Translations under genes and position numbers: made by a program
Notes under the pieces: generated by a model
Told to the model about the DNA's origin: nothing
Seen by the model: the letters and a program-made list of their open reading frames with translations, nothing else
The model's database searches: none
Shown here: one piece after another, positions 46,376 through 59,402 of the stretch
How positions within the stretch are numbered: position 1 is the stretch's first letter
Layout: every line of letters begins with the position of its first letter
Assembly (NCBI GenBank): GCA_015178975.1
Contig: WHVD01000160.1
Coordinates: forward strand, 62,001-126,000
DNA length: 64,000 nt
Reading direction: 5' to 3'
Source of the DNA: Hysterangium stoloniferum
Lineage: Eukaryota > Basidiomycota > Agaricomycetes > Hysterangiales > Hysterangiaceae

Positions 46376-47392
46376 TGTTAGGGTATGTACACAGTGGGTT
46401 TCCAGAGAAACCTGCAGAATATCTGGTAGGACTTGGCTTCAGCTTATAGGCTGCACCCTCGCAAGATCGTGTTGTCCAATTTCAGACAGGCGGACGGGAA
46501 TCCTGGGGAGTCCAGGCAGGGTTCATGGGTCGAGGGGTCAGAGGTCAGAGGTTGTGGGTTGAGAGGTTGTGAGTCGAGATGAATAAGAGAGAGAGAGATG
46601 CGCCAGAGCCCATGGGCTCCAATAGCGTGAGCAGTGTAATTCAAGTAGGAGTTTAGAGTGGAAAATATGGGGGAATCTAAGCCGATTTTCTGACTGGATT
46701 GTATGTACAACATCTGCCAGACTATATAGACTGTGGAATGAATGTTATACCAAATCCAATAATAATGAAACGAAACTAGCAAAACATAAAATGAGAATAG
46801 TAAACACCAAATTTGGTGTTAGGAATGGGATGGAACAGAGTGGAGTCCAAATTGTGACAAATCATAAACCATAATGGGAAACGGAGCAGGAGCGGAATCC
46901 AAATCGTGACAGGTCATTTGACTAAAATGGGAATGGGGCTCTGTTAGAGGGATGATGGGTTTTCCAAGCAGAGTCTGGTGACTGATACATGGGATGAGGT
47001 CAGACATAGACAGGGATGGAGTCCGGTGGGTATTCCAGTGACTGATACATAACATAACGAAGTTGAATGTAGACAAGTCTGACGTATGGAGTCCAGTGGG
47101 AATTCCAGTAAACTGACAATTGGTGCATAGGGGGTGGGTGCATATAGGTTAGTGCCCGGAGTCCGGTGGGAATTCTGGTCGTAACAGTACCCTCCCTTTA
47201 TGCCAAAGTCCCAAAGAGGCTCTAGACCTCGAAAAGGTTCTTGTCGGCTACGTGCATGTGTCAAAAGTCATGTCAGTTACATGTATGTGTCAAAGAGTCA
47301 GGTGAGGAAGGTAAGGTTCAGATGTGATGAGCCTATATAAAAATTCAAAAAAATGAAAATTTCTTCCTCTTTATTACCCCCATCATCGGCAA

Positions 47393-48352
47393 ATGGATCC
47401 AAAACCAACGCCATGCAAGCCAATGCCAACCACCGGGCCCTCCACAGGCAACATCTATCGGGTGCCACTCATCGCTGCCCAAATTTTGGCACAGTGGGAG
47501 GAGCAACGTCGACAATGGGAGGAGGCTGAAAAAGAAGCCAGGGAGGTCGAGGAGGCCCTGGATAGGGAGTACCAGGTGGCCTTGGCCATGGAGAAAGTGG
47601 CAGAGGAGAGGAGGAAAAGGGATGAGGAAGAGGCTGTGTGGGTTGCCATGGAGAAAGCCCGGGCAGCTGTGGAGAGGGCTGCAGTAGTCACGGGCAAGGT
47701 AAGTCCCTTTTCAACTTGTCGTTTTTTTTTTTAACTGACTGACTTGGTGTTTTCAGTGCAAGGTGACAGATGTCGAATCAGAATCTGAGGGGGAGCTGGA
47801 GAGCCCCCAGAAGGTGAGCCTCGGGTCCGTAGGAGTACTGTGGAACTAACCATGTCAACAGAAGGCAAGGAAGGCAGTACCGATCCACCTACCAGCTTGG
47901 AATGACCTGTGGTGTTCCAGTTGTAATGACTGGAACACTGAGTGCAATCAGAAGAGGGCCTGGGGTGCTATCAGTGTGCACACCTCAAAGTGAGGTGCTC
48001 GCTTTTTCACGAGCAGCCCACGGGGTCTGGGGCATGGGACAATGGTGGGTTGGACGGGTATTCCAGCCTGGAGGAGGTTTTGAGAGGGATCGCTGAGGGC
48101 ATTGAAGCCCAGAACAAGTTGCTCCAGAAGAGCAACAAGGTGCATGTGGTGATGGCCACCAATCTCTGCGCACTCTGCTCGGAACATTACAAGTTCCTAG
48201 TGGAGTATGCCAGTTTTGTTTATGAGGAGGCAGAGGCCGGGAGTTCCAAGGATTCTGGGTCAGATGAGGAAGGGGTGCCCATGGAGATAGCAGAGCTACC
48301 CGAGGAGATGGCTGAGGTGGGGAAAAAAGATAGCCCCATAAATGTAGACTGA
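47393..48352 (+). other. Coiled-coil protein region of the non-autonomous LTR element (fossil)
   Basis: Two open blocks (47393-47734 and 47942-48352). The first encodes a charged helix rich in Glu, Arg and Ala (QWEEQRRQWEEAEKEAREVE), likely coiled coil. The second ends in an acidic Ser/Glu tail (SSKDSGSDEEGVPMEIAELP) after a Cys-containing middle. The layout resembles single-ORF non-autonomous LTR elements of mushroom-forming fungi. Function unknown. GTAAGT near 47700 with TTTTCAG near 47757 suggests an intron between the blocks. Confidence 0.5.
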
Positions 48353-49242
48353 AAAAATGAAATAAAACTTGATAATAATTTGAACATATAAAAGTAAAGC
48401 ATGAAAATAATAAGAATCAAAGTCTGCGGAGAATCCGCTTAGGGACTTGAAAACATGTCAGAACCTGTAAAAGCAAAGAGAGACATACATAGGGTGACAG
48501 GGAGTAATGAAAATGAGTCCAAACATAGAATATCTGGTAGGAATTGGCTTCAGCTTATAGGCTGTGCCCTCGTGAGATCGTGTTGTCCAATTTCAGACAG
48601 GTGGACAGGAATCCCAGGGAGTCTGGGCAGGGTTCAAGGGTCGAGGGGTCGTAGGTCGGAGGTTATGGGTCGAGAGGTTGTGAGTCGAGATGAATAAGAG
48701 AGATAGATGTGCCGCAGCCCGTGGGCTCCGACTAGCGTGAGCGGTGTAATTCAAGTAGGAGTTTAGAGCAGAAAATGTATTAGATTACTGGGGGAATCTA
48801 AGCCGATTTTTTGACTGGATTGTATGTACAACATCTGCCAGACTATATAGACCATGGAATGAATGTCATACCAAATCCAGTAATAATGAAATGAAACTAG
48901 CAAAACATAAAACGAGAATAGTAAACACCAAATTTGGTGTTAGGAATGGGACAGAATGGAGTGGAGTCCGAATTGTGACAAATCATAAACCATAATGGGA
49001 AACGGAGTGGGAGCAGAGTCCGAATTGTGACAGGTCATTTGACTAAAATGGGAATGGGGCTCTGTTAGAGGGATGACGGGTTTTCCGAGTGGGGTCTGGT
49101 GACTGATGTGTGGGACGAGGTTGAACATAGACAGGGACGGAGTCTGGTGGGTATTCCGGTGACTGATGCATAATGTAATGACGTCAAACATAGACAAGTC
49201 TGATGTACAGAGTCCGGCAGGAATTCCGGTAAACTGACAATT

Positions 49243-49804
49243 GGAGGATGGTCACACTTTATTGAATACACAAAATTTTACTGAATAATCCTCATATTTT
49301 CTAAGTGAGTCTATTCCTTCTGGCCATGACAACTTATTCTATAAGTTTATATTTAATTACCTGAAATTTCATCTTTAAAATATGCATGCCTTTTTAAAAT
49401 ACATACAAATGACATAGTTACACAAGATTATTTGGGTTAACCTAGATCATTTGGGTTAAACAAGATTATTTGGGTTATGACTTAATCTTTGGGTTATGAT
49501 GTATTCTCTTGTATACAAGCAAACTTTCAAATATATTTCATATAATTTAAATTTAGTTGGTTTAGAGAGTTAACCAGAACTATCTGGGGTACCAATCCCA
49601 ATTGTGCAATTTATTCCAAAAGAATAATCTACAGATGATTGTTTGACTAAATTTTGTCAGATATAGGATAAATATTAATATTTTTGCATTCTTCAGAGTG
49701 ATACCTAATCAACTGAATTTGATTAAATATTAATTTTACAACAAACAATATAAATATATATACTTTAGTGGATAAATAATTTTTAGAGTTTTGGGTTATC
49801 CTCC
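49243..49804. mobile_element. Nested non-autonomous TIR element, 562 bp
   Basis: The ends GGAGGATGGTC and complement GGAGGATAACC are flanked by ATT on both sides (49240-49242, 49805-49807). The interior is AT-rich with repeated TTTGGGTTA motifs (about 49430-49500). The empty site is visible in the left LTR of the host element (GACAATTGGTGCAT). No coding sequence. Confidence 0.7.
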
Positions 49805-49879
49805 ATTGGTGCATATAGGGCACAGGTGCATATAAGTTAGTGCCCAGAGTCCGGCAGGAATTCTGGTCGTAACAGGATG

Positions 49880-51149
49880 TTGTTAATTAGAAAGTGAACA
49901 GCTGTATATATCTAATTTTGACAGGTCACATGATTTTTATTTGCACTTATTTGCATATAATCAGTAAGGTTATGTGTTGATCATGTGACAAGGACAAAAT
50001 CCTTCCAATGTGTTTTCATTAGTATTTTATTTATAGTGTGGGAAATACAGATGCTTATGTCATAATATTTTGAGGGTAAATAGATAACATATAGACCTAA
50101 CCACCCACCAAATCCCAAGTCTGTAGCTATAGTAGATATTGAGTTATTCAAGAATATTTGCACAACTAAAAATCATTGGAAGGGTTTTGTCACTCACTGT
50201 ATAGGGTGAGCTCTGGGTCCTGGCAGGCTTCCCAGTCCTAACAAATTCTATGTTTCATCCTAAGTTAGTGTAAGTCTCTTCCTTGTATTGTACTGTTCTT
50301 CAGTTTGAATACTGACTTAGGTCACCCCTTTTCTGTTAGAATGAGAAAGGGAGGTGGATGTGAGACACTGTAAGTGCAGGAGCTCAGACACAGACACAGA
50401 CACAAATGAGCAAATGTAAATTTCACTAGCACACACTATGGATCCACAATGGTACATAAGTTGTAGCTAATGTGCCAAGTCACTAAATCTAACATGTTCT
50501 ACTCTTAGTGTTTTCCCTAATCCCATACTCTAGTCATCAGCCACTGCAATATTTTATCTACCTTCAACCTTAGGCTCCACCCCAGGTATCAGCTAAGTGT
50601 AATTACCTGTAGTTTTAACATACTTCTGGCTTGCTCTGAAATACTGGAGGGCACAACACATGAGTTGAAGCCAAGCTCCACTGGTCTTTAGAACCAGAAA
50701 CTGGTTAAGTATATTCAACCTTCCCAGTCCACCACTCAGTTCCTCCCCTGTACAACACCTTAACAGTATATTAACACTCAAGCTTGCAAACTGTCCTTTT
50801 CAATGGTTTATCAAAAGCCAAGATAACTTTGATGTCAGGGTGGGTTCAACTGGGAGTAGCCTTAAAAAACACAGGGTTGATGAGATCAACAAGGGACTTG
50901 TAAACATAGATGATGACTTCTTTTCCTGACAAGGACAATGCAGCATTCTTGGGGGGCCTATGACCTGAAGGTGTGTGAAGTTCTGTTCCCAGAGACTCCT
51001 CGGAGTATTTCCCAGAAATCATATCAAGTTCTGAACCATCTTCTGGACCAGTATCAAGATCCAGAATCCACCAGAACCTGACCTTCATCCCTCAAGTACC
51101 CTTCAATCCAAATCCCCTTCTGGTATTCTGCCCTCAACTAGACACCTCC
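49880..51149. other. Spacer with repeat and LTR debris
   Basis: The segment 50090-50205 matches 8746-8850 and ends in CACTGTA like a Tc1-type MITE end. Fragments near 50215-50240 and 50640-50700 carry pieces of the shared LTR core (ACATGAGTTGAAGCCAAG). A short (CAGACA)n run lies near 50390. No gene was recognised. Confidence 0.45.
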
Positions 51150-51961
51150 TGTTATGACTCACAACCCATCAGACTCTGCCCTTTGGCAGTTGAGTTCTCC
51201 ATGTGTCCCTAGTCATTTTCCAGCCCAAACTTCCAGTCAGACTCCTGGTGTTTATTCTAGATACTTTGATTTGTGGCCCCAACCTTCTGTTACAACCCAT
51301 TACTGGATACTTCGATTCTCCATAACTTTCCATAACCTTCCAACCCGACTTCCATCCATGGAACATTTCTAGTTCCTGGATTTCCAAACCTCATCCTTGT
51401 TCTGTATTTGGTAACTGACAGGTTAACAGTTGTTCATTTGCTTGTTTATTGTTCTTGTACTTATTCCCTGATCAGTCCCCATCCTTGTTTCCCCATTTAT
51501 CTGACTTGTTGTTGTATTCCCATTTCAGAATCTTCATCCTAATCTGTCTTATTATACTTCTAGATTTGTAGTACAATTAATGGAACATCTATATAGTCTT
51601 CCATAGTCATGTACTTACTCTTTAGTTTTAATCTCAAATTAGTTTGTATCTCTTCTGTCTTTCTGTACACTCAATCTTCAGAACTCTCTGGACTCCAGAT
51701 ATCCAGAACTCCTGGAACTTCCGAGTATCTGTAAACTCTCTGGCATTTATCCATCCTCTGAAATATGGACATCTGAGTGAGTGCATGAGGGCACAGCACA
51801 TAAGCTGAAGCCAAGTCCATCTGTACTCTGGTAATATTCCGATACTCCTGAACTAATCCCTGGAAACTCCCAGACTAATTCTCCAAAACTCCGTGGACAT
51901 ATTTCCAGGAAGTGTTCAGAATACCCACGGGACAATCCACCCCAAGATCCAGAACTTAACA
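51150..51961 (+). mobile_element. LTR copy, about 812 bp (fossil)
   Basis: It begins TGTTATGACTC and ends ACTTAACA, with the core GCACAGCACATAAGCTGAAG at about 51790. No matching 5-bp duplication was seen, so it may be a decayed solo LTR or a half of a lost element. Confidence 0.6.
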
Positions 51962-52980
51962 AGGTGCCCCTGCTGTTGAGGTGAACTGAGTTATCTGATA
52001 AGGAAAGATTACTGATTTGTAATGTATTGTTTATTTATATATTCTGGGATTGAGAAGGAATGACTGAACTTGGTTGAAATTGGATGTAAGCAATGGAAGG
52101 TATTCTGTAGGTTTCAGAAAAAATAGTCTGGCCTGGATGGAAATGAATGGAACTGATTCTGGCATGCCTGGACAGATTATGAGAAGGTGATGGGACAGTG
52201 AGGATTAGATTTTGTGGTGGAAATTTGTTGGATTGTACTCTGGAGTGTTTTGAAAAGGGTCAGGAAAAATGGGCTGCAACAAGTCTCATACTGGGTGGAG
52301 TGATTTGTGTTCTTTGCAGATAAGAAAGTAGCAGGAATGTAGTGCCAAGGTGGAAATGGTTTACAAGTAGTATCTGGTAAAGTGATATGTACAAGAAATA
52401 AATTGTTTCTTCCAAACTAGATGTGATGTAAAAGGAGGTGATAAGGTTATTGAATAGTATAAAGAGTATCTCTGAAATGAGAGGTGATTTTGCCATATGG
52501 GAGCTTTGAAGAATGGACAGATACATATAGGGGATAATATGATTTGTGATATTGACAAGCACTTCAAAACAGCTGGAAGGAATGGTTGATGTAAAGCTTG
52601 AAAACTAGCAAAGGATGTGAGAGATATTTGGGTTCTATAAACTGTTGAGGGATAGAGGATTCTGAGAGACTGACTATTGGTATGGTGGTGAGTAATGGGC
52701 ATGGATGGAAGTGGCAGGCAAGATGCAGAAGGTTGGGGTATTGGGTCAGACTTTGTATTCTTTATAGAGTGTGAGATGTGGGGGATTTTAGAAGAGACAT
52801 GTTGTTTTGATATTTGTGTTGGATATTATGGTATGGTATTCTCTGAGACATGGGTAAATTTACAGGTGCTAAGGTTCTGGTGAGTGAGATCTGAATGTAC
52901 CTTCGGGAAATGTTGAGTTATGGCAGGGAAGACACTGCTGGCTGGCATGCTAGGGAAGATACTTGATGTACTCTGTTCAG
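51962..52980. other. Stretch without a recognised gene
   Basis: The segment has G-rich plus-strand composition and scattered short ORFs. I see no domain, repeat array or element end. Confidence 0.4.
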
Positions 52981-53660
52981 TCAGTGATGCAACTTGATGC
53001 AGCAAAGTGTCAAGAAATCCCGCAAAGGCTCAGAAAGTCCTTCAGGTAGCAGTGGGATCAGATCATCCACGATACGGAACATAACTGATAAAAATGATGT
53101 CAGATTGAATGCTTCTATCAAAATATAACTGCGTACCTGACATGGAATTCTGTACAATGGCATATGGTGGCCAGCCAGGTAAGAGCTCAATAATTATACG
53201 AGTAATGACCAAATATCTGATATGGGCGATGCTCCTTCAATTCAATAACCTCCACTGCCACTAGTGGAAAGTCAATGAAGTGGATTATAAACCAATAGAG
53301 ATACACATACTCCAATCAGGCATACCGGCCACTTAATTCTTAATCTGTTCCACATCACGGAGGTTAAGAGAAACACAGAAATCAGACAGCTTCACATTGC
53401 CAGTCTTCGTTGTCAGGATGTTCGCAGCCTTAAGGTCTCAATGTATGACCTAAATGAACAGCCATCAAAGAGATGGAACAGATTGGGATGCATTTCACTC
53501 ACCTGGGATGGATTTAGATAATACAAACCTTCCCAGACTTTGGTCACAAAGCCTGCAACGAGTGCCTTGTTCAGCTTCCTGAAAGCCTCAAGAGTCTGTG
53601 TCAGGGATCCGTTTTCCACGTATCTGGACAATGTCAGAATCTGTCTAAGCAATTGACCTC
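52981..53660 (-). pseudogene. SepH/Cdc15-type septation kinase relic
   Basis: Minus strand. Pieces in kinase order are YVENGSLTQTLEAFRKLNKA and WEGLYYL (53652-53500), an intron with GTGAGT (about 53502-53450), AANILTTKTGNVKLSDF (about 53430-53380), GASPISDIWSL (about 53240-53205), then LFRIVDDLIPLLPEGLSEPL and RDFLTLC (53090-52990). This spacing and the LPEGLSEPLRDFL block are characteristic of the SepH/Cdc15 kinases that trigger septum formation. The HRD catalytic Arg is lost to a stop, DFG reads DFC, and there is a stop and an indel around the activation segment. The ATP-binding lobe is not seen. A decayed host gene fragment with recognisable introns. Confidence 0.75.
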
Positions 53661-54168
53661 ATGGGGTTCTGGCACTGTAGTTTACCTATTCTACATTGAC
53701 TCCTCCCATTGACGCATTCTCAACCTTGCTGCACTTCTTTGGGCCATTCCCAGCACTCAACCTCTCAGCCTGTAACGGGAGTGGACCTGGTGGCGGACTT
53801 GGCACGGGGCGGTCCACCGCCTTGTCTCAGGAGGTATGTAAATAGAGGGTAGATTATCTTCCGATCAGTACACCGTTTCATTTCTATTATCTGTCATTAA
53901 GGAGGTTAGTCTACGAATGCTGGCATAAATAGGGAAGCCACCCATTAGTTACAGTAGTTATTTCGAATTGGAGCCTATTCCTACTCTGTTCGTTCCTCTT
54001 TGTAAGAAGCTCAAACCAAAGAATTATGCTATTTCTAAAGCTGAACCTTACACTTTTTGAGTATTTTGTCTTCAATTTTGTATTCTTTGATATTCTCTAC
54101 TAGTGGACTGATCACCCACTAGGTTTTAACAATAACACGTGTGCACACGACCAAACCAAATACATATG

Positions 54169-56410
54169 ATTACCGCCATAATGTCCGAGATTAATCAACC
54201 CCTCATTCGCCAAGGCACAGTCCAAAGCGCAATCCCCATTTGGAGCAAGAGAATTGTTCAAAAGAAGGTAATAGTTGATGATGGGAACGATACGGTCATT
54301 GAGTCGGTGAGTATTACTTCTTCACCTCTGAATGCCATGGGCCCCAAGCCTCCCCTCCCTTCACAACAGGGGGGAGAGGGGAGGATGGACCATGATGCCA
54401 AGATGGAAGAGGTATTGACAATAACCTCTGATTCCTCGATGGCCACATCTGGTGGAAATGACCATGTTCCCAGTAGTGAAGCCTCAAATGAATCGTTTGA
54501 AAGTGGAAGGGAGACAGCTCTTTTTCCCCTTATGAATGAATACCTCCATACTCAGGTAACTCTCCATAATTGGACATACCAGTATAACCTATTGTATCTT
54601 GAAGAGCTAGCTGTGCCTCGAAAGACCTTCTGGAGGAAGCATCTCAAGGAGAAACCTATCATCCGCCCAGAGTCGCTTTTCTTTCCAGAGTGGTTCGAAA
54701 TGGAGAGCAGTGGTGATGACAATGAAAGAAAGGAGGGAACGGCCAAGAGAACGGCACTTGAGTACAGCCAGGCCACTAAGCTTAGATGGTCCGATTGTTC
54801 GGAGTTTGACAAAGATCAGCTTGGGCCGCTACCAGAAACGTGGACCTTACCTGAGGCTGGGAGAATGATTAGAGGGTTGGAGAGTTCAGTAACTTTACCC
54901 CCTGTCTCCCTAAATCTAAGTGCCATTGTAGTTGAGGTGGAGGAAAATGCACCTATGACAACCACAACCACATCTTCTATGTTAGAACCTGCAAATGCAG
55001 ATGGATCTAAAAAGGAGTTGCTGATGCTGTCCAACAAAGGGAAAGGAAGAATGGAAGGCGAATGTCCCCCAAAGAACCTGCACAAAGGGAGTGAAATGCG
55101 GAATAGTCAGCCACAAAAAGAGCAGAAGCTCAAGAAAGTTACTAGCCATTATGTACGGAAGTCTTCACAAGTGCCAGAGGGGGGGTACTTTGCAGTAGGA
55201 GGGCAAGGGAAGTTCGGACCACCATCTGATTCAAGTAGCCCATCTAGTAGTGATGGATCAGATTATTCAGCCAGTAGTATTTCCACTGATTTGGAAATCA
55301 GTAGAAGGAGCACAGACTCACCTGATTCAGGATCGGGGTCAGAAGATGTTACTGGGGGCCATTCTGAAACAAAGAAGAAGAAGCGTGGAAAGAAAAACTC
55401 ACTGAGCTCTACACAAATAAGACACAAAAAGCGCAGACGGTCAAAGGCTGATGCTAAATGGAATTAAAAACTGTTAGCTGGAGTTAAAATGAAGCAGGCT
55501 GTGATATATAATGGCATAGCTGAACTTGACATTCTTGAAGCCTTCATCTACTCATATGATCTCTGGGCAGAGATCAATGGGTTAGATCACAAGTGGGCAG
55601 TTAAATTGATTATATACTTCCTCGATGGAAAGGCAAGCTCCTTCTATATGAAGCATGTAGCTTTGAGCAAACGGAAGTGGACTTTGAAGGCTGTGTATGA
55701 TGGCCTTTTCGATTATTGTTTTCCTGCTGATTATAAGGTGCATCTTCGAAAGCAACTTACATCCGCCAGGCAGGGTAGAAAATGTTTTTGTGATTTTGCG
55801 CAAGATGTCGAAAATAATGCAAGGAGGTTTCCTGACACCCATGAGTGACAACTAAAGCAAATCATGTGGGATGGGGCATATGACTATATTAAAGAGAAAT
55901 GGTTAGATAATGAACTCAATCCTGACAATATGTCATGGAAGAAACTCATCAAAACTGCTACCCAATTTGAGGTGGCACAAGAATTTCAGATCGCAGAAAA
56001 AGGGAGAAGGGAAAATGCATCATCCAGATCGCCTCGGATATGGCCCTGAAAGAAGGACTTAGTGAGTCAGATGGGGCAGAAAGCAGATAGTCAAGGGGCA
56101 AAAAATTACCAGTCCAAGCCATCTGGATCGGGAAGTACCACTCTTGAACCACGTCCTAAATTAAGTCGGAGCAAGATGAATCAATTTTGAGCAGAGGGGC
56201 GATGTTTCTCCTGCAAGAATGAGGGTCACGAATCCCACAACTGCCCCTGTGGGAAGTTTGTGTCCGCATCGAAAAAGGGGGTAACCGTGTCCACTGGATC
56301 TGTCTGAGTAAAATGACTTACCAACTTGGAAAGAAAGAAAGAGTGGGCAGAGTTACAACTACATATGGCCTCATTCATGATTAGGGATGAGGAGAGACAA
56401 CAGGAGTTCA
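54169..56410 (+). other. Gag region of the + strand Ty3/gypsy element (fossil)
   Basis: The long N-terminal block (to 55467) ends in a Ser/Asp-rich and then Lys/Arg-rich tail. It is followed by a capsid-like block (55489-56050, with WAVKLIIYFLDGKASSFYMK) and a CCHC zinc knuckle near 56200 (CFSCKNEGHESHNC). The order fits Gag of fungal gypsy elements. It is broken. Confidence 0.7.
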
Positions 56411-56442
56411 ATAACTTACATGATTGAATTTATGCTGCCTGG

Positions 56443-57177
56443 TTGCAGAGGGCAATCACAGAATATTTTGGGCCTGATACTGCAATTGCTGAGGGTCAAA
56501 ACCTGCTGACACAGTTTGAGGTGTCCTATTCAGTCGAAGACTCCTGGGTGAGGGACAATGTCGTACCTGGGGACCCTCTTCATATTGGCAAAGTTGAATG
56601 TAGGGAACCAGGGTTTACTGTTGCTCAAAGCATCGTGAATGACCCGGAATGGTTAGGGAAAAAGCTCACTGATGACTGTGCAGACCATGTGACAGTTGCA
56701 AGGATTATACAACAGCATTGTTGTACATTTGTTTTGCAAATTGAGTCCATGTCAGCAGGAATGCGACACACAGAGCAGTTTCAGGTATCTTTTGATGGTA
56801 TGCATTGGGTGTATGAAATTGTGGACCACTTACAACCCCATTTATACATGGTGATTACAAAACAAGCCCTCTTTAGTGGTGACTGGGAAATGGCGCAAGT
56901 CGTTAGCACTGCTATCCCAATGGCAGGGGGGGCTACTCAATGGGAAACAATAGAGGATGAGGAGCCACCAAGGTCAGATGGAACTAGTCCAGCACAGCAT
57001 CTTCTCGAAGCTCTGAAGGAGTACTTTCCACCAGAAGAAGCGCTCCAGGAGGGGATTAATCCTGACATCCAGTTTAGGGTACATACAGAAGAGTTGGGAC
57101 TTCGGATATGGGACGAGAACCACACTGACCTACCTCTGTTTATGCCCTGGTCAGTGTTCAGGCTGAATGATGGATGA
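56443..57177 (+). other. Extra ORF region between Gag and Pol of the Ty3/gypsy element (fossil)
   Basis: A 244-codon open block contains two related motifs, EYFGPDTAIAEGQNLLTQFEV and EYFPPEEALQEGINPDIQFRV, about 190 residues apart, which suggests an internal duplication. No known domain was recognised. A protease-like region follows at about 57626-57780 (ALIDSGSLADF). Confidence 0.5.
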
Positions 57178-57794
57178 TATGCCTGCACTTCAAAGGTATT
57201 GTCAAGAGGCAATGTGCAATCTTCTCAAACTCCATTTCCGAGTCTACTATAAGACAAGTGTCTTTAATGATACAAATGGAGTGGAGCGACAGTGATTTAT
57301 CATCTGATTCTCTGCAGGATTGTATCATATTCGTGACCGTGAGTTATCAGTAACTTACTTGGTTACAAAGGACCATCTCCAACATGATGAATGGACAGTG
57401 CCACATATCGTGGCCAGGCGAGAAATCCCAGAGGACTTGTCAGGGGCAGTTGTGTTTGTCAATGCTGCTCATATGCCTAAGAAAAAGATGGTCGGAAATA
57501 GGAAGAAGAGTCACTTGCAAAATGAAGGGGTTGAAATGGTCCAGCATACTTCAATGCAACCAAAAGACTTTACTCGTTGCCTGCCGAAACCTGTGGTCAT
57601 TGAGGCATTTATTAATGAATGACCGGTGAAAGCTTTAATTGATAGTGGATCACTTGCAGACTTCATGTCAATGACGCTAGTCGATCAGCTGCAGGTAGTC
57701 AAAGATCCACTAGTAAAACCACTTACTATCCAGCTTGCTGTTCACAGATCACGGTCAAAAATCAATTATTCAGCGACTGCTCAGTTTTCATATC

Positions 57795-59344
57795 TGTTAT
57801 GTATTTATAGGTTTTTCCAATTTTTAACCAATCTCCCCCTAAACAAATTGATAAAAACACATTTAAATGTACTTATATTGTGACGAAATTATTGTACAAT
57901 AGTCTCTTGAAATTAACCTGATTTTTACAATTTATTTCATATTTTTATCATTTATTTTTTTTTAACTAAATATCTTCGAAGTCGGCCTTCTGGCGCTTAT
58001 TGCGCAACGCGCGGGAAAATTCGTCACAACTGGTGACATTCGTCACAATAAGTGACTGGCGTCACAACAAGTGACCGGCGTCACAACAAGTGACCGGCGT
58101 CACAACAAGTGACCGGCGTCACAACAAGTGACTGTCGTCACAAAATGCGACGACTTATCACAAACGCGACAAGTTGTCACAAACGCGACTCAGCTGTCAC
58201 AAACAGCTGAATAATAATAACGTCACACATATGTGACATGCGCGGGAAAATTATGTAATCAGTGCGCGCACGAAATCGCGACGCGCGAGAACATTACATA
58301 AGCATATATGCTACAATGGAAAGTAGTAGAAACTCCTGGAATATTCCAGCAGATTCCAGGTAAAATAGCTAAAAATAGGTAAAACAAGTAGCTAGAACAT
58401 TCTCCCATGTCTCAGATTTTACTGTATATAAGGAGCTCTGCTCTGCTCCACCACTGAAATATAACTCATTTTAACCCATTTATCAGCCACATCAGTGTGC
58501 CACTGCAGCAAGCAGTTATATTCCACCCCTAGTTGGGCTGTTGGATAAATATATATAAACACTTAGTCACCTCTAGTTGAGCTGCTGACCTAAGCTAACT
58601 TAGGATCCCTTTGCCACCTCTAGTTGAGCATCTGGTAATAATCCTAATCCATTGTCACCTCTAGTTGAGCTTCTGACACAATCTTGTTCCCCCTTTTGCC
58701 ACCTCTTAGTTGAGTAGCTGGCTATCCTTTATTACTTATCCACCTCTAGTTGAGTTGTTGGCTATAAATTAAAGTAATAAATATTTTAGGTTATATTGAG
58801 ATTAGAAATACATATATTCTAATTTCTACCCAGTTTTTGGCATAAACAAATACTGAGAATATTCTTGCAGAATCCTTAAGACTACATTAAGATCCTGATA
58901 AGTTAGTATCACAGTAGACCCTGTAGGTTAGTGTAAATAAAGCATATATTAGCCAAATAGTGTTTTATTCTATATCTAATCTTTTGACCTGTTTATAAAT
59001 ATTTTTACTGTTTGATAAATAGTATAAAATATATATAAACTAGCTAGAATCAAAGTCGAATCTAGTTTCGGAATCAGTGAATTGTTATTCATATTTTAGT
59101 AGTGTTTTTACAGAAAAAGAACAAGCTTGCACAAGCAGCTCTCAAAACCTTCTTTGCGAAGTAGGGTGCATATATTCAAGTAAACTCTTGACTTCAGGGG
59201 TTCTAAGTCTATTTAGGCTGCCACTGATTAATATCAAATACTTAAATTATTTTACCTTGCAGTGAATTGAGTATTTGCACATTTTGATAGAGCATTGGAC
59301 TCCTTTTTCGGAAAATAGTATTAAAATAAGGCTAATACATCACA
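57795..59344. mobile_element. Solo LTR, 1550 bp, nested (fossil)
   Basis: It starts TGTTATGTA and ends CATCACA, with ATATC on both sides (57790-57794, 59345-59349). It contains a CACAACAAGTGACCGGCGT minisatellite (about 58025-58145), a GCGACAAGTTGTCACAAAC stretch, and about six units of CACCTCTAGTTGAGCTGCTGG spaced some 45-60 bp apart (58520-58770). No coding sequence. Confidence 0.85.
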
Positions 59345-59402
59345 ATATCAGAACATCAATTGTACTCAGCGTTTTGATGTTGCTAACCTCGATTCATACC
59401 AC

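Larger units (their letters stand above)
46376..49874 (+). mobile_element. Non-autonomous LTR retrotransposon with GGATG duplication (fossil)
   Basis: The ends are TGTTAGGG and CGTAACA, flanked by GGATG on both sides (46371-46375, 49875-49879). The left LTR is 46376-47186 (811 bp). The right LTR (about 48529-49874) is related, lacks its first bases and carries a nested 562-bp TIR insert. The internal region (47187-48528) has no protease, reverse transcriptase or integrase, only a coiled-coil/acidic protein region. LTRs differ at many positions, so it is not recent. Confidence 0.8.
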
